A DNA stretch of 26,627 nucleotides, from positions 1 to 26,627 of the forward strand of contig CAYSVN010000012.1 of NCBI GenBank assembly GCA_964434585.1, read 5' to 3'. This DNA is from CAYSVN01 sp964434585. GTDB taxonomy: Bacteria; Patescibacteriota; Gracilibacteria; Peribacterales; Peribacteraceae. The position numbers and the translations under genes are program-made. Shown here one piece after another: positions 7,552-15,821 of this stretch. How positions within the stretch are numbered: position 1 is the stretch's first letter; every line of letters starts with the position of its first letter. The notes under the pieces were generated by a model. That model had not been told where the DNA came from and searched no databases. It saw nothing but the letters and a program-made list of their open reading frames with translations.

Positions 7552-7702
7552 AGGATTACTCCGTTTAAAAAATCGATTTCTTTGTGCACCCAGATGGGTT
7601 CTGACCTCTTGCACTTTTTGAAGTGAGGACAGAATGATCCAGGCGCACATATGGTGCCGAATATATAAAGAACAAAGTAATATAATACTATAGTTTTTTA
7701 AA

Positions 7703-7726
7703 AAGTAAAGCAAGGGTATTTTACTT
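7703..7726 (-). terminator. Weak AT-rich terminator candidate after the photolyase gene
   Basis: AAGTAAA and TTTACTT form a 7-bp stem with a 10-base loop; on the minus strand it is followed by a short T run. It lies 21 bp beyond the photolyase stop. The stem is AT-rich, hence the low confidence. Confidence 0.35.
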
Positions 7727-7746
7727 AATTTTCTACTATAATTACT

Positions 7747-9129
7747 TTATTTTTGAACATCGACACACTGCTTATAAATTTCTTTGGTAAGTGTGCTTTC
7801 TTTGCTATGTTCTACCATTGGCTCTGGGTAACTTGTAAATAAATCGGCAGGGGATTTGTATAAATTATGGATTTCTTTTGCACTTAATTCTGTAAGCTCT
7901 GGCACCCAGTGTTTTATGTATTCACACTTGGCATCGAACCGTTCTTGTTGGCGCCATGGATTAAAGATTCTAAAGTATGGTTGGGCATCGCAGCCAGTAC
8001 TAGCTGCCCACTGCCAGTTGCCATTGTTTACTGCTGGGTCGTAGTCTAATAATTTTTGGGCAAAGTAACGCTCACCCCATTGCCAGTTAATATGTAAGTC
8101 TTTTACTAAAAAACTCGCGACAATCATGCGTACTCGGTTGTGCATAAGGCCAGTGGTATTAAGTTCGCGCATGCCAGCATCTACAATAGGGAACCCCGTT
8201 TGCCCATTACACCATTTTTTAAAATCTTCTTTGCTAGTATTCCACTGCAATGCATTGTATTTAGGGCGAAATGCTCCACTTAATATATGGGGAAAATGAT
8301 GTACGATATGCGTAAAAAAATCACGCCAATAAAGCTCGTTTATAATAGTACTATTGACACCATGGAATTTTAAAACTTCTCTGTAAGTTTCCCTAATACT
8401 AACAGTGCCAAATTTATGATGGCTGGCTAAATGGCTAGTGGCATTTAATATTGGAAAATCTCGCTGTTCTTTGTAGTTACCAAGGTTTTTTATGTCGCTG
8501 AGTAATGTTAAACCTTCGTTTCTGCCGCCATTTAATACATATTTATTTGATGGCTGCACATTCATTGTTGTTGCTAAGTCTTTTACCTGGTTTTTAATAT
8601 CCTCTGTAAACCAATGTAATGTTGTTGGTAATGCTTGTGGTTTTAATACGGTTTGCATTCGAGCTCTGCGGGCAAATGGTGTGTAAACGGTATATGGTAA
8701 GCCATCGTCTTTATGTACGGTTCCTGGAACGCTTAATAGTGCATCGTGGTAATTATGGAATTCTACATTGTACTTACTACAAACTTCCTGAATGTTAGCA
8801 TCTCTTTGTTTGCTAAAGGGTGTGTAGTCTTGGTTTGTAAATATTTCTTTAATACTCTGTTCTTTAATCAATTGTTCAATTACCTTATCGGTTTCGCCAT
8901 GTAGTAAGTATAACTTTCCACCCTTAGCTTCTAGTTGTTTTTGTAGGTCTAATAGCGAATTATACAAAAAATGTACTGCTGGTTCACCGCGGTAAGGGTT
9001 ATTTTTTAATTGTTTAGGATTTAATATAAAACAGGCAATTACTGGCTTACCGGTATTAAGTGCTACAATAAGGGCGGTATTATCTTCTAGTCGTAAATCT
9101 CGCCGAAAAATAAATAACACTGGATTCAT
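7747..9129 (-). CDS. phrB: Deoxyribodipyrimidine photolyase (class I cryptochrome/photolyase family)
   Basis: The 460-residue enzyme would repair UV-induced pyrimidine dimers in DNA using blue light and FAD. The N-terminal photolyase domain begins VLFIFRRDLRLEDNTAL and ends near residue 130. The FAD-binding domain has ELYWRDFF (265-272), the GFPIVDAGMRELNTTGLMHN block (312-331), NGNWQWAASTGCDAQPYF (369-386) and RIFNPWRQ. Trp306, Trp349 and Trp372 fall where the E. coli enzyme has its electron-transfer triad (306, 359, 382), so it is probably an active CPD photolyase rather than a cryptochrome. Length is normal for the class. TACAAT on the minus strand (9143-9138) ends 8 nt before the ATG, so the mRNA is probably leaderless. 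A photolyase implies exposure to light or a surface-water or soil habitat. Confidence 0.95.
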   Translation of the reverse strand: MNPVLFIFRRDLRLEDNTALIVALNTGKPVIACFILNPKQLKNNPYRGEPAVHFLYNSLLDLQKQLEAKGGKLYLLHGETDKVIEQLIKEQSIKEIFTNQDYTPFSKQRDANIQEVCSKYNVEFHNYHDALLSVPGTVHKDDGLPYTVYTPFARRARMQTVLKPQALPTTLHWFTEDIKNQVKDLATTMNVQPSNKYVLNGGRNEGLTLLSDIKNLGNYKEQRDFPILNATSHLASHHKFGTVSIRETYREVLKFHGVNSTIINELYWRDFFTHIVHHFPHILSGAFRPKYNALQWNTSKEDFKKWCNGQTGFPIVDAGMRELNTTGLMHNRVRMIVASFLVKDLHINWQWGERYFAQKLLDYDPAVNNGNWQWAASTGCDAQPYFRIFNPWRQQERFDAKCEYIKHWVPELTELSAKEIHNLYKSPADLFTSYPEPMVEHSKESTLTKEIYKQCVDVQK

Positions 9130-9384
9130 GTATTTTTATTGTAGTTATTATTCATTTTTTGTCGATACAAAAAACGAATCAAAAAAAATCAGATAAAACC
9201 AAACTCGCTCATTTTTTACTACCTATTCACAGAAGTTTGTATCTAAAAAATAATGACTCTGAGCTACTGAATAATGTTACACTGTGCGTCACTGAAACTT
9301 CTATTCATAGAACAAAAATTATTCGCTCAGACAGTGGTTTTATCTAAAATTTATACTGAATTATTAATTAATATTAATATGACG
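9130..9384. other. Intergenic, AT-rich, no supported gene
   Basis: This holds the photolyase promoter (9138-9143, minus) and AT-rich sequence. A 62-codon frame (9159-9347, TTG start) has no ribosome site and no recognisable product, so it is not called. Confidence 0.5.
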
Positions 9385-9447
9385 TGACGGAGAGACATAG
9401 ACTGCGACCCATTACGTCCGTTGCCGTCTGACGATTTTCCTTGAAAA
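9385..9447 (-). pseudogene. Degenerate partial copy of tRNA-Ser
   Basis: On the minus strand this matches the 3' two-thirds of the intact tRNA-Ser at 9468-9557. The acceptor and CCA end is nearly identical (TGACGGAGAGACA against TGGCGGAGAGACA on the plus strand), as is the variable arm to anticodon side (CCGTTGCCG and CTGACGRTTTTC). The T-loop and the 5' third are lost. The flanking TATTAATA also recurs. It is either an old tandem duplicate or the distal attachment-site scar of a lost element. Confidence 0.65.
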
Positions 9448-9467
9448 CCTTTGATTTATATTAATAA

Positions 9468-9557
9468 TGGCGGAGAGACAGGGATTCGAACCCTGGAGAC
9501 CGTTGCCGGCCTGACGGTTTTCAAGACCGTTGCATTCGACCACTCTGCCATCTCTCC
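9468..9557 (-). tRNA. tRNA-Ser (anticodon UGA)
   Basis: A 90-nt class II tRNA on the minus strand: acceptor GGAGAGA/TCTCTCC, anticodon loop CTTGAAA with UGA, long variable arm (GGCCGGCAACGGTC region), T arm CAGGG-TTCGAAT-CCCTG, discriminator G and encoded CCA. Confidence 0.95.
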
Positions 9558-9636
9558 GCGAAATGTGTTAGTCGTTGACGTATAGTAACGATCTTCCCGT
9601 TGTACATCAACTAATTATTGCTGTATTTTTTATTTC

Positions 9637-10467
9637 ATGAAAACTATTCTTCTTATCATTATTTTTATTAGTGGTTGTGCTCAGCAAATTACACCCTTTG
9701 ATGATGAGATTATTACAGACGTTGCTACAGATAAACCTTTTATTGAAGAGGATGTTATTAGTGCGCCAAAGCCCAATGAGGAATTCTCTGCTTATGTGCC
9801 TACGTTTATGTTCCATTATGTGCGTAACGAAGTACCAAGTGCGCCTGGTTATAATAATACCTTTAGTCCTACTTCATTCGAGCGATTTTTGCAATATTTT
9901 AAAGAGCAGGGAATTGAACCTATTACCTTTTTTGATATTCAAGAGTCACTTTATAGTGGTAATAGTTTACCTGCTAAATCGGTTATTTTAACTTTTGATG
10001 ACAGCCACGTTGATCATTATACTGAGGCCTTTAGATTACTGGAGCAATACCAAATGAAGGGTGTTTTTTACGTTATTGCTGATAGTATTGACGATTCAGA
10101 TAGAATGACAAGCGCACAAATACAAGAAATTGCGGATGCAGGACACGAAATTGGTTCGCATAGTTTAAGCCATCACGAAATGACTAGCTTAAGTGATGAA
10201 AGGCTTGTGCGTGAATTACGTGATTCTAAAAAAGAATTAGAGGATTTAACTGGTAAAGATGTACTTTCGTTTTGTTACCCAGCTGGTAAGTATAACCAAC
10301 GTGTTATTGATGCTGTTGATGATTATTACAGCTTTGCCCGTAGCACGGAATCTGGCGACACTATTACCTATCAAAATCGTTACAATCTACCAGTAAAACG
10401 CATTTTACCAACAACTGGTATTGCTTCGTTAAATATTTGGTTTAACGATGAGAATTATGTACAGTAG
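9637..10467 (+). CDS. Polysaccharide deacetylase lipoprotein (NodB/CE4 family)
   Basis: The 276-residue protein starts with a short lipoprotein signal ending in the lipobox ISGC (lipidated Cys14), so it should be anchored on the outer face of the membrane. The CE4 domain shows motif 1 LTFDDS (Asp121 catalytic base, Asp122 metal), motif 2 HSLSH (His175 and His179, metal ligands) and motif 3 CYPAGKYN (212-219). The final His-containing motif of canonical members is not evident. The fold-level match to peptidoglycan or poly-N-acetylglucosamine deacetylases is good, but the substrate cannot be told from sequence. TGTATT (9622-9627), with TTGTAC 16 bases upstream, ends 9 nt before the ATG. The next gene begins 6 bp after the stop, so the two probably form an operon. 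Confidence 0.9.
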   Translation: MKTILLIIIFISGCAQQITPFDDEIITDVATDKPFIEEDVISAPKPNEEFSAYVPTFMFHYVRNEVPSAPGYNNTFSPTSFERFLQYFKEQGIEPITFFDIQESLYSGNSLPAKSVILTFDDSHVDHYTEAFRLLEQYQMKGVFYVIADSIDDSDRMTSAQIQEIADAGHEIGSHSLSHHEMTSLSDERLVRELRDSKKELEDLTGKDVLSFCYPAGKYNQRVIDAVDDYYSFARSTESGDTITYQNRYNLPVKRILPTTGIASLNIWFNDENYVQ

Positions 10468-10473
10468 GGGACT

Positions 10474-10854
10474 ATGATACTATCAAACGATTATACTGAA
10501 CAGTCTACGATGAGCTTTTTTACAGCCTGTCATGATTTTACTGTTTCTTCAAATTATTTTATTGCAGAACCTGTGAAAAATAATGTAGATATTATGCTTA
10601 ATTCCTTGCAAGATGTTCACCTTTGTTTTAATAACTTATTGTCTGTTGATGAATTTGCTATTGCTCGTATTCGATCATGTGTCGATTATCTTTTTGTTAC
10701 TGTTTACCCAAAATATAATCATGTTTTTAGTGAAAAACAGCAAGTACGATTTCATATACTATGTTGTTTGATTGACTATAACCCTAGAATTATGGGGTAT
10801 AAATCGTTTGCAAAAACAACAGAAATATTAACGGCGCAGCAAGTCAGGAATTAA
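10474..10854 (+). CDS. Small unrecognised protein
   Basis: The 126-residue product has no signal peptide or clear membrane segment and is predicted largely helical, with four scattered Cys and many aromatic residues. I do not recognise it. The start at 10474 has a purine-rich AGGGG just before it and lies 6 bp after the deacetylase stop, which argues for co-expression. Its last 27 bp overlap the 3' end of the convergent DUF1295 gene (10828), so the two mRNAs would be antisense there. ATT/TTT-rich codon use is like its neighbours. Confidence 0.6.
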   Translation: MILSNDYTEQSTMSFFTACHDFTVSSNYFIAEPVKNNVDIMLNSLQDVHLCFNNLLSVDEFAIARIRSCVDYLFVTVYPKYNHVFSEKQQVRFHILCCLIDYNPRIMGYKSFAKTTEILTAQQVRN

Positions 10855-11589
10855 CATTGGCGTTTTCTTTTTATACTCCTCCCAGTCTTCGCGGCCGGCG
10901 TACTTTTTTTCGAGCAATGGAACACCACTAACATAGCGCATGGTTAAGGTCAGTAGCAGAGGGGCGAAGAGCGTCCACCAGCCACCACTTGGTACAGCAA
11001 GTAGCCAAATACCCCACCATAATGTCATTTCGCCAAAATAATTAGGGTGTCTGGTATAACGCCACAGTCCTTCTGTCATTAGCTTTCCTTTGTTATTTGG
11101 GTTTTTAATAAAGTGCCTTAATTGTTCGTCGCCAACGGTTTCAAAAAACATGCCTATAAACCAAATACAAATTCCTAATTTATGAATAACATTTATTGCA
11201 ATAGGTTCTGTACTGTTAATAAATATAATTGGATAGCTAATAATAAATAACAATACTCCTTGTAGTAAAAACACTTTTATAAAACTTTGCAGTAACCAGT
11301 TTTTGCCCCAGCCTTTGCGCATGGCTGCGTAACGTCTATCTTCTAGCTTACTTAGTACGCGTGGTCCTAAGTGTAAGGCTAAACGTAAGCTCCAAAGTAT
11401 TACTAGGCTAGTAACAATGGTTGAAACTTCATGTTTTGTGCCTAGCGTCCAGCTAATAATGGCAACGACCATAAAGCCAAGCCCCCAACAAACGTCTACG
11501 TAAGTGTTATTCCGTTTAATGGCGGCGATAATAAAGCAGCATAACATTAGCAAGCTAATGCCGGTAATAATTGGTAGTATATTATTCAT
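10828..11589 (-). CDS. DUF1295 / steroid 5-alpha-reductase-like membrane protein
   Basis: The 253-residue protein has about six hydrophobic segments (4-24, 35-50, 55-73, 108-125, 138-155, 188-215) and the family's C-terminal signature: LWRYTRHPNYFGEMTLWWG (175-193), then GVPLLEKKYAGREDWEEYKK. Members are integral-membrane reductase or methyltransferase-fold enzymes acting on lipids or isoprenoids; the substrate is unknown here. The ATG at 11589 is chosen because ATGAATAA overlaps the transketolase stop (11582-11584), a classic coupled start; the longer frame to 11616 would overlap it by 35 nt. It is therefore the second gene of a transketolase-DUF1295 operon. It overlaps the convergent gene at 10854 by 27 bp. 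Confidence 0.85.
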   Translation of the reverse strand: MNNILPIITGISLLMLCCFIIAAIKRNNTYVDVCWGLGFMVVAIISWTLGTKHEVSTIVTSLVILWSLRLALHLGPRVLSKLEDRRYAAMRKGWGKNWLLQSFIKVFLLQGVLLFIISYPIIFINSTEPIAINVIHKLGICIWFIGMFFETVGDEQLRHFIKNPNNKGKLMTEGLWRYTRHPNYFGEMTLWWGIWLLAVPSGGWWTLFAPLLLTLTMRYVSGVPLLEKKYAGREDWEEYKKKTPMLIPDLLRR

Positions 11590-13888
11590 AGTCGTGGGAA
11601 ATAAGTTGGGCCGCAATACGGTCTTTTAATTCGCTTGTGGTTGGTAAATTGTCATTGCTGCAGGTTCGGTTAATCCATACTTGTCGTAATGCTTCTAGGT
11701 AGTCCTTTTCGCTGGCAATGCGTGTCATATACGGTAACACACTAGTTCTAAAGCGGCTACGGTGTGCATTGGCACTCATTTCGTGTAAGCAAGTTAGTAG
11801 TGCGTCTTCACCACCACCAACTTCCTTGCGCACTTCGTCTAATACGGTATCTACAATATTCTCGGTATCAAGCCCAGCTAGTAAAAATAAATCTTCTGCC
11901 TTACCAGAAGGGAAGTAGTTGTCTACCCCCATTCTTCTAAAGCTACATGGCAACTGAAAGTCAGCAATAATATCTGCTACTTGGTGGGCGAGCCCAGTTT
12001 CACTACTGTGGTCTTCTACCACTATAATGTGGCTGGTATCTAGTGCTGCGGCAATAATTGGTGTTGCATCCAGCGGTCGCACACAGCTAACGTTTAGTAC
12101 TCTAACCACAATATTTTCTTGTCCTTGCATTAATTCGTCTGCAGCTTCAATAGCATTATGGATGGTCATACCTGTGCTAATAATGGTAATTTGGTCATCG
12201 ACAGTATTAGTACCGCGCACAATATCTACCTTGCCATCAAACTGGTAACTAGCTCCATACATTACTTCTCCGTCTGGGTTGGTAATTTGATTGTGTCCAC
12301 TACGTGGAAAAAATGCAAAAATACTGTTATTGCCTTCGGCAATTATTTCTAAGCCACGTTTTGCCATAGCTGCTGCCTGATTGCTATCGGCAGTATTCCA
12401 CACTTGTGTGTTATCAAATGGAATATCTAAATAGTGGCGTTCTTGGTGTGTTTCACCATCTTCCCCAACACTGAGTCCTACATGAGTGCAATCATGAAAT
12501 ACTCCACACGGTGTATGGCTATTGTTAATATCTATTAAGCGCGCATTAGCACGAGCTTCATTGGTTCCAAAAGCGCCAAAAGTATAAGTTATAGGCAATA
12601 TTCCCGCCTGTCTTAAGCCAGCTGCCATCATATACATATTTGCTTCTGCAGCTCCTACATTAATAACTCTATTTGGAAACTGCTCTGCTACAGATGTGTA
12701 TCCACCGCTACCGGCAACATCTGCGTGCAACACTACTATGCGTTCATCTTCTGCCATAAAGGCTGCGACATGCTTAGCTCCAAAGTCTTTACGGGCTGCA
12801 CCTGGTTTATCTGTAATATTAAGATTGGCAGTTGGCGGTTCTAAAACATGGTTTGGCTTACTGCTGTTTATGTACGCCTTTTGTAGTGCATCATGGTATA
12901 CTTGGTAGCTTGCTACAAGTTCATTGAGTGCAGGAAGATCTTTTAAAGCTTCATCAGCTGCTTCTTTCGTTAATGGTGAGCCGTGAAATTTAGCTGAGCC
13001 ATTATTGCTAGCTTCTTCCATTACTTTTACGCCATGCCCCATGGTTGTGTAATAAATAACACATACCGGCCTCTCTTTACCTTGCTGTTTTTCTGCTTCA
13101 TCAAGTGCAGCCTCTACCTGCTCTGGATCATTACCATTTTGCACCTCAATAATATACCAACCCATTGCAGCAAATTGGTTTGCTAAATCTGCAGATACAA
13201 CCTGAGTGGGAGTTGTGCTTAATTGAATATCGTTCATATCAATATGCGCTACTAAATTATCTAATTTATGGGCTGCAGCCAGTCTAGCTGCCTCCATTAC
13301 TTGCCCTTCTTGGCAGTCGCCGTCTCCCATCATAACATCTGTTATTCCTGGTTCGTTTTTTAATTTTTTACCAAGCGCATGTCCAAGGCCACTACTTAAA
13401 CCTTTTCCTAGTGGGCCAAATCCAAATGGGATATCACCAATACCTGCTTCACAATGTCCAGGTAGCCCACCTGGTGTTCTAAAGGTATTAATAATAGACT
13501 CTGGACTTTGTAGCCGCTCGTCATGCCCCTCTCTGCCGCCAAGGTATTGTAAGCCAAATCCTAATACCGATAAGTGTCCAGCACTCATGCGAAGTGGTGC
13601 ATCGAGTCCTGGCTGTCGACGTTTTAGTAATCCATAACAAAACGTAAATGCACTTAAAGCGCCACCGGGGTGTCCAGACTTATGTACTAAAGGCGCCATT
13701 ACAGCTAGGTGAATCATAATATTATGCGCTAGCTTATAAGCTTCTTTAAGCTCTTTACTAAGCGGTTTAACATCTTTGGGTCCTATCCAAATAGACTCAA
13801 TAATTGGCGCATTTTTTAAGACGCGAACAGCAGATGCTGGGTACGCAGATTCGTTTTTTGAAATTTCGGCAAGGGTTGGTCGATTCAT
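11582..13888 (-). CDS. tkt: Transketolase
   Basis: The 768-residue protein would exchange two-carbon units between ketose and aldose phosphates with thiamine diphosphate in the non-oxidative pentose phosphate pathway. Visible features: KSGHPGG (70-76), the ThDP/Mg motif GDGDCQEG (188-195) with Asn219, the pyrimidine-domain catalytic Glu415 in VGAAEANM, GLSVGEDGETHQ (471-482, with the conserved His481), and a C-terminal transketolase domain. It is about 100 residues longer than the usual 660, with extra sequence at the N-terminus (about 40) and C-terminus (about 80, with no recognised domain). The ATG at 13888 (MNRPTLAEIS) is preferred to the upstream ATG at 13939, since TATAGC on the minus strand lies between them. 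Transcribed divergently from rplS. Confidence 0.95.
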   Translation of the reverse strand: MNRPTLAEISKNESAYPASAVRVLKNAPIIESIWIGPKDVKPLSKELKEAYKLAHNIMIHLAVMAPLVHKSGHPGGALSAFTFCYGLLKRRQPGLDAPLRMSAGHLSVLGFGLQYLGGREGHDERLQSPESIINTFRTPGGLPGHCEAGIGDIPFGFGPLGKGLSSGLGHALGKKLKNEPGITDVMMGDGDCQEGQVMEAARLAAAHKLDNLVAHIDMNDIQLSTTPTQVVSADLANQFAAMGWYIIEVQNGNDPEQVEAALDEAEKQQGKERPVCVIYYTTMGHGVKVMEEASNNGSAKFHGSPLTKEAADEALKDLPALNELVASYQVYHDALQKAYINSSKPNHVLEPPTANLNITDKPGAARKDFGAKHVAAFMAEDERIVVLHADVAGSGGYTSVAEQFPNRVINVGAAEANMYMMAAGLRQAGILPITYTFGAFGTNEARANARLIDINNSHTPCGVFHDCTHVGLSVGEDGETHQERHYLDIPFDNTQVWNTADSNQAAAMAKRGLEIIAEGNNSIFAFFPRSGHNQITNPDGEVMYGASYQFDGKVDIVRGTNTVDDQITIISTGMTIHNAIEAADELMQGQENIVVRVLNVSCVRPLDATPIIAAALDTSHIIVVEDHSSETGLAHQVADIIADFQLPCSFRRMGVDNYFPSGKAEDLFLLAGLDTENIVDTVLDEVRKEVGGGEDALLTCLHEMSANAHRSRFRTSVLPYMTRIASEKDYLEALRQVWINRTCSNDNLPTTSELKDRIAAQLISHDYE

Positions 13889-13966
13889 GCTCTTTACAGG
13901 AAGAAAATAATGGCTATACTGTAGCACCACGAAGCTCACTAAACAGTGAATTTCGCTTTATCTTTC

Positions 13967-13972
13967 TATCAT
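13967..13972 (+). promoter_or_regulatory. -10 candidate just before rplS
   Basis: TATCAT ends 3 nt before the ATG at 13976. This is a tight leaderless arrangement and supports the inner start over the in-frame ATG at 13946. The -35 is poor. Confidence 0.35.
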
Positions 13973-13975
13973 ATC

Positions 13976-14740
13976 ATGTCTTCTACCATTCTCCAATCAT
14001 TAGCTAAGCCATTTACAAAACGTCGTCCACAAGTTCGTCCTGGATTTACAGTGAAGGTTTCAGAGCGTATTCAAGAAGGTGGAAAGACACGTACTCAAAT
14101 CTTTGAAGGCTTGGTTATCAACGTTCATAACGGCCATGTAGAAACAGACCGCACGTTTACTGTTCGTAAATTAGTATCTGGTGTTGGTGTAGAAAAAATC
14201 TTTTCTTTGCACAGCCCTAATGTAGAAAATATTGAAATTGTTAAAGTGGCTAAGGTGCGTCGTGCGAAACTATTCTACTTGCGTGATCGTCAAGGTAAGG
14301 CTGCTCGTCTTAGTGAGCGTTTTACAACGGCAGATGAATTTATGACTGCAGAAGAAGAGGTTGAGGAAGTAGTAGAAGATGTTGCAGAAGAAACAGCAGA
14401 GATTACTTCTGATGATGCTGCGGGAGATGATAGCACTGCTTCTGATGATTCTACTGGTGATGATAAAGTAGAAGATACTAATGAGGAAAAAACTGAAGCT
14501 GATGACTTAACAAAAGTAGAAGGAATTGGTCCTAAGATTGCAGAAACCTTAGTTGCTGCAGGACACAGTACATTTGCAGCTGTTGCTAAGCTTGATTCAG
14601 AAACAATTCAAACTCTTATTGCTGACGTTCAAGGTTCTCACCCTTCTGACACATGGCCTAAACAAGCGCAAATGGCTGCAGATGGTAAATGGGATGAGCT
14701 AAAAAAATCGCAAGATGAGCTAGATGGTGGAAAAGAATAA
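13976..14740 (+). CDS. rplS: Ribosomal protein bL19 with acidic linker and helix-hairpin-helix tail
   Basis: Residues 1-115 are a full bL19 (RPGFTVKVSERIQEGGKTRT, QIFEGLVI, TFTVRKLVSGVGVEKIF, HSPNVENIEIVK, VRRAKLFYLRDRQGKAARL), a 50S protein at the 30S/50S interface. Residues 116-176 are an acidic Glu/Asp/Thr/Ser linker. Residues 177-254 are a second domain: DDLTKVEGIGPKIAETLVAA is a helix-hairpin-helix of the type that contacts nucleic acid, followed by a DTWPKQAQMAADGKWDELK motif common in such C-terminal domains. Standard bL19 ends near residue 115-120, so this is a natural fusion twice the usual length. The 5' end is set by a -10 element. A strong terminator follows at 14763-14797. What the tail does on the ribosome is unknown. 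Confidence 0.93.
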   Translation: MSSTILQSLAKPFTKRRPQVRPGFTVKVSERIQEGGKTRTQIFEGLVINVHNGHVETDRTFTVRKLVSGVGVEKIFSLHSPNVENIEIVKVAKVRRAKLFYLRDRQGKAARLSERFTTADEFMTAEEEVEEVVEDVAEETAEITSDDAAGDDSTASDDSTGDDKVEDTNEEKTEADDLTKVEGIGPKIAETLVAAGHSTFAAVAKLDSETIQTLIADVQGSHPSDTWPKQAQMAADGKWDELKKSQDELDGGKE

Positions 14741-14762
14741 ATAATCCATAATATAAAAATAG

Positions 14763-14803
14763 ATAGGTCTTGAGTTATTTAGTAGCTTGAGGCCTATTTT
14801 TCT
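14763..14803 (+). terminator. Rho-independent terminator after rplS
   Basis: A stem of about 12 bp with G-U pairs (ATAGGTCTTGAG against CTTGAGGCCTAT, 14763-14797) is followed by a T-rich run. The last Ts run into the -10 region of the next gene. Confidence 0.85.
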
Positions 14804-14827
14804 CTATACTATGTACTACTTTCATCT

Positions 14828-15796
14828 ATGAAAAAAGCACTTCTTATCGGCAATTATGGCATTGGCAATCTTGGTGATGAAGCTTTAAAGAATTTTTTTT
14901 TAACAAGCTCACTCAACGTCGATTGGACTGTTTTAAGCGCAAATCCTTCTAGTGGTAACGAAGTGCCACGTTTACCAACTGGTCTCCGGTCTTTTTTGCG
15001 ATTTAATTATCTTAAAACATTAAAAGTCTTTATCTCTGCAGAGGTTGCTATTTTTGGTGGCGGTACGCTATTTACGGACACAGAATCACGCTGGGCAGGC
15101 TTTATTTGGTGGATACATGCATGTTGGTGCTACGTACTTGGAATTCCATATATACTTGCTTTTCAAGGCTTTGGACCATTTAAGCCGGGTTTTGGTACAT
15201 CTTTTGCTAAGTGGTCCGTTAAAAGAGCAGCTCTTGTTATTGTGCGCGATGTTCAATCTTTTAAACGTGTGAAAGAATGGAAGATGAAAGGGGATTTACT
15301 GCAGTCGGTAGACCCAGTGTTGTGGCAAGTGCGTACTATTGCTCAGCAGCATGAGTTACTACCTACAGATGGTCATTTACTTATTATTCCAAGACATAAT
15401 AGTACAGATAGCTTTAATGATGCGCTTCAAGACGTCTTTACCGACCGTGACTGGTCTAAGGTAACAGTTGTCAGCATGGAGCCAAATAACCAACAGGAGT
15501 TAACGGTATGTCAGCAAATTGCTATGCAATGTCCGGGCGAAGTTACGTTAAGCGCAGTTTCTACACTGGAAGAACTTGTAGAAATTGTAGCTGATGCAGA
15601 GCACGTTGTTAGCCAGCGCTTACATGGTGCTGTTGCCGCTATTGGTCTTGGGCGTAGCGTTGATATTATTTCACAACGCAAAAATGATAAACTAGACGCT
15701 TTAGCTCAACTTGCTTTGAAGCCCGATGTATTGCAACAGAAAATTGATAATGTAGAAGAAGTAATGTCTGTGCTACAGCAACTGATTGCCTTATAA
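14828..15796 (+). CDS. csaB: Polysaccharide pyruvyl transferase family protein (CsaB-like)
   Basis: The 322-residue protein matches the polysaccharide pyruvyl transferase family: an N-terminal strand and loop LLIGNYGIGNLGDEAL (5-20), IFGGGTLFTD (about 76-85), a helix and strand with LGIPYILAFQGFGPFK, RAALVIVRD, and the C-terminal VSQRLHGAVAAIGLGR. The family transfers pyruvate from phosphoenolpyruvate to sugars; in Bacillus-type cells CsaB pyruvylates the wall polymer bound by SLH domains. An SLH-like protein is encoded at 20696, which fits that use, though other pyruvylated glycans are possible. TATACT (14805-14810) gives a leader of about 10 nt. FBPase follows 25 bp downstream with its own -10. 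Confidence 0.85.
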   Translation: MKKALLIGNYGIGNLGDEALKNFFLTSSLNVDWTVLSANPSSGNEVPRLPTGLRSFLRFNYLKTLKVFISAEVAIFGGGTLFTDTESRWAGFIWWIHACWCYVLGIPYILAFQGFGPFKPGFGTSFAKWSVKRAALVIVRDVQSFKRVKEWKMKGDLLQSVDPVLWQVRTIAQQHELLPTDGHLLIIPRHNSTDSFNDALQDVFTDRDWSKVTVVSMEPNNQQELTVCQQIAMQCPGEVTLSAVSTLEELVEIVADAEHVVSQRLHGAVAAIGLGRSVDIISQRKNDKLDALAQLALKPDVLQQKIDNVEEVMSVLQQLIAL

Positions 15797-15815
15797 AGCT
15801 TTTAGGCCGTATACT
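15786..15815 (+). promoter_or_regulatory. Leaderless promoter for fbp
   Basis: TTGCCT (15786-15791), 18 bases, TATACT (15810-15815), then six bases and ATG at 15822. The expected start site falls on or next to the A of the ATG. Confidence 0.55.
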
Positions 15816-15821
15816 TAAACT

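Noticed and set aside
9159..9347. 62-codon plus-strand frame between photolyase and tRNA-Ser
   Set aside because: TTG start, no ribosome-binding site or fitting -10, no recognisable or structured product.
13889..13939. Upstream ATG for transketolase
   Set aside because: The extension MSFVVLQYSHYFLPVKS is not family-like and a -10 candidate lies inside it.
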